Below are positions 43,641 to 51,480 of a DNA stretch of 64,000 nucleotides, piece by piece. The notes beneath the pieces were generated by a model. The model saw only the letters and a program-made list of their open reading frames with translations. It searched no databases and had not been told where the DNA came from. This DNA is from Micromonospora globbae (lineage in GTDB: Bacteria; Actinomycetota; Actinomycetes; Mycobacteriales; Micromonosporaceae). Where the stretch lies: assembly GCF_003610785.1 (NCBI RefSeq), contig NZ_RAQQ01000005.1, positions 288,472-352,471 of the forward strand. Direction: 5' to 3'. The translations under genes and the position numbers were made by a program. Within the stretch, counting starts at the first letter, position 1; every line of letters begins with the position of its first letter.

Positions 43641-43801
43641 GCCCGACCAGTTCCCCGGGCCGGCGCGTCCATGCCTGGCCGCCGATCATCCGCCGGCGCG
43701 GAGCGCTGGGGCTCGTTACGTCCTGACTCGCTGCTGACTTGGGCCGAGCGGCGCGGCGGCGGAGGGTGGCTCCGGGTCGAGTTCCGGTAACCTGAGCGCG
43801 C

Positions 43802-43844
43802 GGGCCGCTAGCTCAATGGCAGAGCTGTGGACTTTTAATCCATA
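43802..43844 (+). pseudogene. tRNA-Lys(TTT) gene broken after the anticodon arm
   Basis: The 5' acceptor strand GGGCCGC (43802-43808), D arm GCTCAATGGCAGAGC and a 5-bp anticodon stem with loop CTTTTAA (anticodon TTT at 43834-43836) are all present through 43843. After that the sequence changes; no variable loop, no T arm (GTTCGA), no 3' acceptor strand complementary to GGGCCGC is found nearby. It marks the chromosomal edge of the island that follows. A transcript could not fold to a functional tRNA. The missing half should lie at the other end of the island, outside the window, unless it was lost. Confidence 0.82.
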
Positions 43845-44027
43845 GAATTCTGTTGGCGCATGAGCGGTCAGGCGCCTGAGCTGCGGGAATGCCCCGCTCT
43901 GCGATCCACTGTGGACTTCGGGTGCTCGTAGCGTGCTCGCTTGTTATGTGCAGGCTTGTCTGCCACCCGGGTGACAGGCGGAGACAGCTGGCTGCTGGAC
44001 TGCGTCCCGCAGATTGATCAGTGGTCA

Positions 44028-45380
44028 CTACCAGAGTGGCACCTGTTGACTGTCCTGCGCCCGGGCTGCCGCTCGGCTCGGCGGGGAGGACCTCCTGCCG
44101 GACGTGCGCCACGAAGGACGCCGCCCGGATTCGTCGCTGAAAACGCCGACGCTTACGGACTTCCCTCGCTGCAGCGACAGTTCGATCTCCCGCGCAACGA
44201 GTGTCGTGGCGGAACCACTGGTGCCGACGCAACCCAAGGCGACCAACTGAGCGAATAGGGTGCTGGTCAGGTAGTCCCTGACCGTGTGGAAGTCCAGGTA
44301 CTTGGGGGCATCGGGGCGCTCGAGGTGCTTTTCGACCTGCTCGCGAGGCATGCACATCCCGGAGATCATCGAGGTACTGTCGACGTCCAGAGTGTCGAGC
44401 TGGCAGATCTTCACGAAGCTGGGCGTCGGAACCATTCGGTAATCTCCACCTGGTTCTCCCTGTCCGCACTTCTTGTCGAGGGTCCGCATCACGTCGAGTT
44501 GTTGCCGGAAGTGGTCGTCGACACGACAACGCCAGGACGAACCGTCCGGGACCATCCGCTTGTACTGGACCAGGACGAAACTGCGTCGTTGCTGGTGGTA
44601 GTAGATGAGGTCGGTGCCGAGCCGGGTTTCGATCGGCCACCGGTTGACGTTCATGATTTGGAGCGTGCGCCCATTACCGTCGGTGAACTTCCGAACGGCC
44701 AGCCGGTCGCTTTCCTGGCGGGTCCAGCCAAGGAACGCGTTCGCGTCGTGTTCGACCATCGGATCCTCTCGTGGCGTGATGCCAGGCCCCGCGGGAAGGA
44801 AGGAGTCGCGATCGGAGATGCTGCCGATCTCGTCCTCCGTGAGGAAACCGTCGGCCGGCAGTAGGTCGGGAGCGCCGGTGAACGCACACAGAGATGCAAT
44901 GGAGTCCCGCTCCTCCGCCAGTGCCGTCTTGCGCGGCGCCGGCAGATCGATGTCCCTGATGCCGAACAGCGATCCAATCACCGGATCAAGCTCGGGGTCC
45001 TCGGCCAACAGGACCTCGAGCACGGCCCTGCTGGCCTTGTCGGTCAGCTTGCCCTGATGCTCCAGCGGCCGTCGCTGGTCCTTCCGAAGTGCAGCCTGCA
45101 GACGGCTCATTTCCAACGGACGCTTGAGTTGAGTCAGTTCTCGCAGCCGAAACGCCCAGCGGATGTCGTCGGCCCTACTGTCGTCATCGACACCCGCCAT
45201 GAAATGTACGGCTTGTCGATATGAAATCAGGACCACGCCGGCTCCGACCCGCGACCGGATCGGGAAGGAGACTCGGCAGTCACCCGCACCGGCGCCTCGT
45301 GCTCGCCGGCCAGCGACCTCCTGTAGATACGACATGCACGCATCGTCGGCAAAAACTATCCCCAACTGGCGGCCACCCAC
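44028..45380 (-). CDS. Unknown protein with possible PD-(D/E)XK nuclease motif, last gene of the restriction operon
   Basis: A 450-residue soluble protein that I cannot assign to a named family. Around residues 251-274 the pattern ETRLGTDLIYY then FVLVQYKRM (Asp257, Gln272-x-Lys274) resembles the Mrr-type variant of the PD-(D/E)XK nuclease core. The C-terminal 35 residues are Ser/Arg-rich and less convincing. GTG start. It follows hsdR by 42 bp in the same direction and ends near the tRNA remnant, so it belongs to the five-gene restriction operon and may be an additional effector. Confidence 0.7.
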   Translation of the reverse strand: MGGRQLGIVFADDACMSYLQEVAGRRARGAGAGDCRVSFPIRSRVGAGVVLISYRQAVHFMAGVDDDSRADDIRWAFRLRELTQLKRPLEMSRLQAALRKDQRRPLEHQGKLTDKASRAVLEVLLAEDPELDPVIGSLFGIRDIDLPAPRKTALAEERDSIASLCAFTGAPDLLPADGFLTEDEIGSISDRDSFLPAGPGITPREDPMVEHDANAFLGWTRQESDRLAVRKFTDGNGRTLQIMNVNRWPIETRLGTDLIYYHQQRRSFVLVQYKRMVPDGSSWRCRVDDHFRQQLDVMRTLDKKCGQGEPGGDYRMVPTPSFVKICQLDTLDVDSTSMISGMCMPREQVEKHLERPDAPKYLDFHTVRDYLTSTLFAQLVALGCVGTSGSATTLVAREIELSLQRGKSVSVGVFSDESGRRPSWRTSGRRSSPPSRAAARAQDSQQVPLW

Positions 45381-45422
45381 TGTGCCTCCCTGCGATCGGC
45401 CGAGGTGTGAGTTCCGTTGTGG

Positions 45423-48400
45423 CTATTTCGCGGCCGCTCCAGGCGACCACTCGTTGGCGAACGTCTCCATCTGGCGGATGACCAGGTCGACGGCGGCACG
45501 TTCGTGGTCCGGTGGGTAGTCGTAGCGGGCCAGCAGCCGGCGGATGTGGCTGCGGAGCTTGGCGCGTACCGGTTCACGGGAGAACCAGTCCACCGTGATC
45601 GACGACTGGATCGACTTGACCAGCTCCCGGGCGATCTCCGCCAGGGTGCCAACTCCCATGAGCTCTGTCGCCGCGCCGTTCTGCGCGACGGCGTCGTAGA
45701 AGGCCAGTTCGGCGTGGTTGAGCGGAGGGTCGAACTGCTGGCCACGCCGGGCGTCCGCAGACACCTGCTTGGCCAGCTCGACCAGCTCGACGATCAGCTG
45801 CGCACTGGTCAGCTGCTGGCGCATGTAGCGGTTCATCAGGTCTTCGAGCTGCGCGGAGAAGCGTTCCTGGCGAACCACGTTGTGCTTGGTAACCTCGCGC
45901 ATCTTCCGTTCGATCAGCCGGCGCAGCGCCGAGGCGGCTAGGTGCGGCGTCTCCGAGTTCTGCAGGCGCTGCAAGGCGACCCCGTTGAGCTCGGTGATGT
46001 CGAGCTTGCCGAGGCCGGCCTCCTCGTAGATGTCGGTGATGTCGGCGGCGTCGACCACCTCGGCGGCAAGCTGGGACAGGTAGCGCTCAACCTGAGCCGT
46101 GTTGGGCAGGCCCTTGGCCTCCCGGTCGGCTGCCTCCTCCTTGACGATCCAGACCCGGACGTCGCGGAAGAAGTGGATGTCGCGGCGTAGGCGCTGGATG
46201 TCCCCGGCACGGGCGACGAAGTCGCGGCTGGTGGCGCAGAGCGTGTAGAACCGTTCCAGCCGGCCCGCCGAGTCGCGGAATCGCTGGTGCAGCGGCTTCG
46301 TGCCGGGCTCGACGACGTTACCGGGGGTCCGCGGGTCGCGCAGGAAGTTGGCGGCCTTCCGCACCGCCCGCAGCCAGCGGGTCGGGTTCTTCTCGTCGTC
46401 GAGGATCGCCCGCCACTTCACCGGGGCCAACATGGCCTCGATGACGGAGATCTCGTTGTGTACTTCGCTGATCGCCCGGTCGATCTCCCTGCCGAGGGTC
46501 TGGTCTTCCTGGTCGCTGGGGGTGTACTCGGTGAGCGCCTTGCGCAGGTTCTCGGTCAGGGGGGCGTAGCCGACCAGCAGCCCGTCCTGCTTCTCGCGGA
46601 AACGACGGTTGACCCGGGCGAGGGCCTGCATCAGGTTGGCGCCCTTCATGGGCCGGTCCATGTAGATGGTGTGGATCGGCGGCGCGTCGTAGCCGGTGAG
46701 CAGCATCGAGTGCACGATGAGCAACTCCAGCTCGTCGTTGGGGTCCTTGGCACGCGCCTGGATAGTCCTCTGCTGCGACGGACGCAGGTGATGCGGGCGC
46801 AGCAGCTCCTCGTCGCTGGGCACCCCATGGAAGACGATCTTCATCTTGCCCTTGTCGACGGCCGGATCCGCCCAGTCGGGCCGTATCACTTTGATGGCGT
46901 CGAAGACGCGGACGCAGATCTCTCGGGTCGCACAGACGAGCATCGCCTTGCCGGGCCCGCCGAGCTGCGGCCGCATCAGCTCGCGTCGCTTCTCCCAGTG
47001 TTCGACCAGGTCCTTCGCAAGGGTCTCGACTCGGTCGGGGGCACCGTAGATGGTGTTCATGGTGGCCGCGTACGCCTCGGCCTTACGCCGCTCCGCGTCG
47101 TCCAGGCTGGCGGTGAGCGTCTCCACCTGCTCGTCGATGCTGTCCGGATCGATGTCCAGTGGCAGCGACACGGGAATGATCCGCGGCTCGTGGTAGACCC
47201 GTACGGTCGCCTCGTCGTCGACGGCACGCTTGAGGTCGTACACGTCGATGTAGTTGCCGAAGACGGCGCGGGTGTTCACTTCGGCGGTGGCGATGGGGGT
47301 GCCGGTGAAGGCGATGAACGTGGCGTGCGGCAGCGCGTCGCGCAGGTGCCGGGCGTAGCCGTCCAGGCTGTCGTAGTGGCTGCGGTGCGCCTCGTCGACG
47401 ATCACCAGGATGTTGCGCCGGTCGGAAAGCAGGGGATGTGGCCTCCCGGCCTCCCGCTCTTCTTTTGTACGCCCGAACTTTTGCAACGTCGTGAAGATGA
47501 TGCCGCCGGAGTTCCGGTTCGACAGCTTGTCCCGCAGTTCGGCACGGGTGTCGGCCTGCTCCGGCTCCTGACCGAGCAGCAGCTGGCTGTCCTGGAACGT
47601 GTCGTAGAGCTGGTCGTCGAGGTCCGTGCGGTCGGTGAGCACGACGACGGTCGGGTTCTTCAGGGCGGGGTGGCGGGCGGTCAGCGCCGCCGTGCACACC
47701 ATCTCCTCGGACTTGCCGGAGCCCTGGGTGTGCCAGACAACGCCCGCCTTTCCGTCGCTCTGCGATGCCCGCACGATGCAGTTGACGGCTCGGATGACCG
47801 CGAAGTACTGGTGTGCCTTGGCGATCCGCTTGCTCTTCGACGTGAAGTTGACGAACCCACCGGTGAGCTCAAGGAAGCGCCGTTGGTTGAACAGTCCGTA
47901 GAGGGCGACGATCAGCGCCTCGGGGCCGTCGTAGTCAGGCGCGGTTGTGTCGACACGCTCGCCCTCGTCGTCGATGTTCCACGGGGCGAAGTGCTCGTAT
48001 GGGGTGAATGGGGTGCCGTACTTCGCGGTGATCCCGTCGGAGATCAGGCATAGCACGGCGTGCCGGAAGGCGAGCGGGAACTCCGCGAGGTACGTCTGGA
48101 GCTGGGCATGCGCGCCGGTGAGGGTGGCATTCTCGTCGGCAGCGTTCTTCAGCTCGATGATGGCGACCGGCAAGCCGTTGAGGTAGAGCACGATGTCGAG
48201 CCTGCGTCGGAAATCACCGTCGACGATCGTGACCTGGTTGATCGCCCGATAGACGTTGCGGCCGGGGTCGTGCAGGTCAGCCAGGCGCACGGTGGGATTG
48301 TGCTCGGCACCGTACGCGTCGGTGTACACGACCGAGCGGATCCCGTGGACCAGCCGCTTGTGCGCCTCCCGATTCTCGGCGAACGCCTCCCGGGACGCTA

Positions 48401-48635
48401 CGTCCGTGGCGGTCCGCACCGCGTCGGCGACCGCTGTCGGCGGCAGGTCGGGGTTGAGACGCTCGACCGCTGCGCGGAGGTCCTCGAAGAGCACCAGGTC
48501 GGCCCAATCCCGTCGCTGCCCCGAGCCCGGCGCGAAGTCCTTCCCAGCCCCTGGTTCCCACGCAAGCTCGCCGAGCTGCTCGAGCGCGAGCGCCTCCCAT
48601 CCCGCCTCGTTCATCCGCCCGCCCAACCCGATCAC
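45423..48635 (-). CDS. hsdR: Type I restriction endonuclease subunit R
   Basis: A 1070-residue motor and nuclease subunit. The N-terminal nuclease has RLDIVLYLNGLPVAIIELKN (Asp147, Glu161-x-Lys163). The SF2 motor has Walker A HTQGSGKSEEM (about 302-310), DEAH box VIVDEAHRSHY, FTGTPIA and the later helicase motifs (LMQALARVNRRF). HsdR translocates unmodified DNA bound by the HsdM/HsdS complex and cuts it at a distance. The GTG at 48635 has a GGGGAGGGG ribosome site; an ATG at 48614 is possible. It follows hsdS by 28 bp. Confidence 0.96.
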   Translation of the reverse strand: MIGLGGRMNEAGWEALALEQLGELAWEPGAGKDFAPGSGQRRDWADLVLFEDLRAAVERLNPDLPPTAVADAVRTATDVASREAFAENREAHKRLVHGIRSVVYTDAYGAEHNPTVRLADLHDPGRNVYRAINQVTIVDGDFRRRLDIVLYLNGLPVAIIELKNAADENATLTGAHAQLQTYLAEFPLAFRHAVLCLISDGITAKYGTPFTPYEHFAPWNIDDEGERVDTTAPDYDGPEALIVALYGLFNQRRFLELTGGFVNFTSKSKRIAKAHQYFAVIRAVNCIVRASQSDGKAGVVWHTQGSGKSEEMVCTAALTARHPALKNPTVVVLTDRTDLDDQLYDTFQDSQLLLGQEPEQADTRAELRDKLSNRNSGGIIFTTLQKFGRTKEEREAGRPHPLLSDRRNILVIVDEAHRSHYDSLDGYARHLRDALPHATFIAFTGTPIATAEVNTRAVFGNYIDVYDLKRAVDDEATVRVYHEPRIIPVSLPLDIDPDSIDEQVETLTASLDDAERRKAEAYAATMNTIYGAPDRVETLAKDLVEHWEKRRELMRPQLGGPGKAMLVCATREICVRVFDAIKVIRPDWADPAVDKGKMKIVFHGVPSDEELLRPHHLRPSQQRTIQARAKDPNDELELLIVHSMLLTGYDAPPIHTIYMDRPMKGANLMQALARVNRRFREKQDGLLVGYAPLTENLRKALTEYTPSDQEDQTLGREIDRAISEVHNEISVIEAMLAPVKWRAILDDEKNPTRWLRAVRKAANFLRDPRTPGNVVEPGTKPLHQRFRDSAGRLERFYTLCATSRDFVARAGDIQRLRRDIHFFRDVRVWIVKEEAADREAKGLPNTAQVERYLSQLAAEVVDAADITDIYEEAGLGKLDITELNGVALQRLQNSETPHLAASALRRLIERKMREVTKHNVVRQERFSAQLEDLMNRYMRQQLTSAQLIVELVELAKQVSADARRGQQFDPPLNHAELAFYDAVAQNGAATELMGVGTLAEIARELVKSIQSSITVDWFSREPVRAKLRSHIRRLLARYDYPPDHERAAVDLVIRQMETFANEWSPGAAAK

Positions 48636-48663
48636 AGCCCCTCCCCGTGAACCTTCGTCCCGC

Positions 48664-49851
48664 CTAAATCGCTTCTTCGACAGCCTTCTCGGCGTCCTTG
48701 ACCAGCAGACGCCCTGACATCAGCTTCGGCAACAAGGTGTCGCGCAACTGAGCCAGTCGATGCGACTCAGCAAGGCCGTATTGCACCCTCTTGATCAAGG
48801 GATGCGCTAGGTCGGTGTAACGTTGTACGACCGATGACTTGGCCCAAGGCACCCGAAAGTCGGCAAGATCGCTCCAACGGGTGCGGGGCATCCTGGTGCC
48901 GTCGCTTCTCGCGGTGGCATGGGCAACCACCTCGTCACTCGACAGAGCCATAAGTAGCCACGGCAGGTAGTTGGGACTCGACGGCCGGATGACCATGATG
49001 TCGGTAGAACACACCCCGCTAACCTGGGCCAGGCCTACCTTATGGAAGTAGGGACGCAGCTTGCCAAAAAGGATGTCGCCAATTGCGAATCGGGTCTTCT
49101 GGCTGATGACCCCGGCTGAAGAACCCCAGCGATCGAGCCATACTGACCTGCGTGGCATGTGTTCGAGCCCGATGTACGGTTCGTCGTCGGCCAGATCGCT
49201 CGGCCGGCTGCTGTCCCTGATTAGCGAGCCGATTTCGCCGATAGCGATCAGCTCCCCTCCGTCGGCCAGAGCCTCGTAGTTAGCCCGGAGAAGGGCTTCA
49301 CCTGTGGTCGCAATGCGGTCGTTGACCGCAATCTTGTCATCGAGCGCCCCGAGAACACCGACTACGGCATCCTGCCGATCAACAGATGGGATGCCAATCC
49401 GCATTCGCTGGAGATCCCCGAGGCTAAGGAAGTCGGCCATGTCGGTCTGGCCCTTGAGCGCATTAGCCTGGATCCAAAACTCGGCACTCTTGAACCAGTA
49501 GTAGAGAAACCGCGACCTCAGCGGACCGTTAGCAGCAGGGCGGAAAAAGCAAAGTTGGGGGCTGTAGGCGAACGCCGGCCCATCGGGCGGCATCAGAGCC
49601 ACTCGCCCTACCGTTCCCTTGGTCGTGAGAACAATATCGCCAGGCCTTGAAACCTTCGATCCTTCACCCTGCACATCGTGATTCGACGCGTGAGCCTGAA
49701 GCCCGTATTCAACCCTGCCATCCAAGACATCCGCGACGCGCAGGATAGGAAGGTCGTGCCCGTTCGTATTTACGGTCCGTGGCCGTCCCGCGCCGATCTC
49801 GATCAGGTGCTCGCCGACCAGCTCAGAGAAGGTGGTGGTGCGGTCAGGCAT
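48664..49851 (-). CDS. hsdS: Type I restriction-modification specificity subunit
   Basis: A 395-residue protein with two target-recognition domains (about 5-165 and 200-350) and the spacer coiled coils RIGIPSVDRQDAVVGVLGAL and LAQLRDTLLPKLMSGRLLV. The second conserved helix fixes the distance between half-sites of the split recognition sequence. The target cannot be read from the protein. ATG at 49851 overlaps hsdM by 8 nt; the longer frame upstream lies inside hsdM. Third-position A/T is notably higher here than in the chromosome to the left. Confidence 0.93.
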   Translation of the reverse strand: MPDRTTTFSELVGEHLIEIGAGRPRTVNTNGHDLPILRVADVLDGRVEYGLQAHASNHDVQGEGSKVSRPGDIVLTTKGTVGRVALMPPDGPAFAYSPQLCFFRPAANGPLRSRFLYYWFKSAEFWIQANALKGQTDMADFLSLGDLQRMRIGIPSVDRQDAVVGVLGALDDKIAVNDRIATTGEALLRANYEALADGGELIAIGEIGSLIRDSSRPSDLADDEPYIGLEHMPRRSVWLDRWGSSAGVISQKTRFAIGDILFGKLRPYFHKVGLAQVSGVCSTDIMVIRPSSPNYLPWLLMALSSDEVVAHATARSDGTRMPRTRWSDLADFRVPWAKSSVVQRYTDLAHPLIKRVQYGLAESHRLAQLRDTLLPKLMSGRLLVKDAEKAVEEAI

Positions 49852-51460
49852 CGAGGCGCTCCAGTTGCTGGCGGATGACGTTCTCGAGGCGGTTGGACTC
49901 CTCGAAGTGGGTGTACAGCTCCTTCGTGAGGCGGGTGATGCGGTCTGTGAAGGGCTCAGCGTCAACGTCTTCGTCGGTTTCGGTGGCGCCCACGTAGCGG
50001 CCGGGAGTTAGCACGTGCTCATGGGCTGCTACCTCGTCGAGCTTCGCGGAGTAGCAGAAGCCGGGCACGTTCTCGTACGTCTGGCCCTTGGATTTGGCGG
50101 ACTTGGTCCCGCGCCAGGCGTGGTAGGTGTCGGCAATCTTGGCGATGTCGTCGTCGGTGAGGACGCGTTCGGTGCGGTCGATCATGGTGCCGAGGGCGCG
50201 GGCGTCGATGAAAAGGATTTCGCCGCGCCGGTCGGTCAGCGCCTTCGCACCCTGTGGAGTCTTGTCCTTCGTCAAGAACCACAGGCAGGCGGGGATAGCG
50301 GTGGTGCGGAACAGGTTCGGCGGGAGGGCGACCATGCAGGCCACCAGGTCCGCCTCAACCATTGCGCGGCGGATCTCACCTTCGCCGGATTGCTTTGAGG
50401 ACATCGAGCCGTTGGCGAGGACGACGCCGGCGCTGCCTCGGTCGCCGAGCTTGGAGAGAATGTGCTGGAGCCAGGCGTAGTTGGCGTTGCTCTGCGGCGG
50501 CACACCGTAGCGCCAGCGGGGGTCAGTCTCGCGGCGCGCCCAGTCGCTCATGTTGAACGGTGGGTTGGCCATGATGAAGTCGGCCCGCATGTCGGGGTGC
50601 TTGTCGTCGGAGAACGTGTCGGCCCAGCGGTCGCCGATGCCCACGGGGTCCATGCCGTGGATGGCGAGGTTCATCTTCGCCAGTCGCCAGGTGCGCTCGT
50701 TGGCTTCCTGGCCGTAGATGGCGATGTCGTGGGTGTGGTCTCGCCCGGCGTGCTTCTCCACGAACTTCTTGGACTGTACGAACATGCCCCCGGATCCGCA
50801 ACACGGGTCGTAGACCCGGCCCTCATAGGGCTCCAGCACATCGACTAGCACCCGTACCACGCTGGGCGGCGTATAGAACTCGCCAGCCCGCTTGCCCTCG
50901 GCACGGGCGAACTTCTCCAGGAAGTACTCGTACGTCTCACCGAGGACGTCCTTCGCCTCTCGGTCGTCGTGGCCGGTGAAGCGGGCGTCGCTGATCAGGT
51001 CGACGAGTTCCCTCAACCGCTTCTGGTCGACGTTGTCTCGGTTGAAGATCTTCGGGAGCACGCCGGTCAGCGCGGGATTCTCTCGCATGATCGCGTCCAT
51101 GGCGTCGTCGAGCAGCGCGCCGACACCTCCGGGAGCGTTCTCCACCAGGTAGTCCCACCGAGCGGTCTCCGGAACCCAGAAGACGTTGGCGCTGATGTAC
51201 TCGTCGCGTTCGTCGAGGAACTGGGCGCGGCGGTTCTCCGGGATGTCGGAGAGGCTGGCCTTGATCTGGGCGCGGCGTTCGGCGAACGCGTCCGAGACGT
51301 ACTTGAGGAATACCAGGCCGAGGACGAACTCCTTGTACTGTGCAGCGTCCATGGAGCCGCGCAGCTTGTCGGCGGCCTTCCACAGGACGTCCTGGATCTG
51401 CTTGGTGCTGGACACGCCGAACAGCTCGGCCTGTCCGTTGGCACGTTTACGTGGGGGCAC
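49844..51460 (-). CDS. hsdM: Type I restriction-modification methyltransferase subunit
   Basis: A 538-residue adenine-N6 methyltransferase. The N-terminal helical domain (LRGSMDAAQYKEFVLGLVFL) is followed by the SAM motif DPCCGSGGMF (218-227) and the catalytic NPPF (299-302, MANPPFNMSDW). It methylates the host site to protect it and forms the core of the restriction complex. GTG start; located 20 bp after the HTH-methyltransferase-like gene. Confidence 0.96.
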   Translation of the reverse strand: MPPRKRANGQAELFGVSSTKQIQDVLWKAADKLRGSMDAAQYKEFVLGLVFLKYVSDAFAERRAQIKASLSDIPENRRAQFLDERDEYISANVFWVPETARWDYLVENAPGGVGALLDDAMDAIMRENPALTGVLPKIFNRDNVDQKRLRELVDLISDARFTGHDDREAKDVLGETYEYFLEKFARAEGKRAGEFYTPPSVVRVLVDVLEPYEGRVYDPCCGSGGMFVQSKKFVEKHAGRDHTHDIAIYGQEANERTWRLAKMNLAIHGMDPVGIGDRWADTFSDDKHPDMRADFIMANPPFNMSDWARRETDPRWRYGVPPQSNANYAWLQHILSKLGDRGSAGVVLANGSMSSKQSGEGEIRRAMVEADLVACMVALPPNLFRTTAIPACLWFLTKDKTPQGAKALTDRRGEILFIDARALGTMIDRTERVLTDDDIAKIADTYHAWRGTKSAKSKGQTYENVPGFCYSAKLDEVAAHEHVLTPGRYVGATETDEDVDAEPFTDRITRLTKELYTHFEESNRLENVIRQQLERLDA

Positions 51461-51480
51461 TGTGTGTTCCGTTCTCTCGT

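Noticed and set aside
42157..43737. Long plus-strand frame opposite the epimerase
   Set aside because: Starts within the inverted repeat and is antisense to a clear Rossmann-fold protein.
43813..44640. Minus-strand 275-codon frame next to the tRNA remnant
   Set aside because: Overlaps the 450-residue gene in another frame, covers the tRNA and shows no family pattern.
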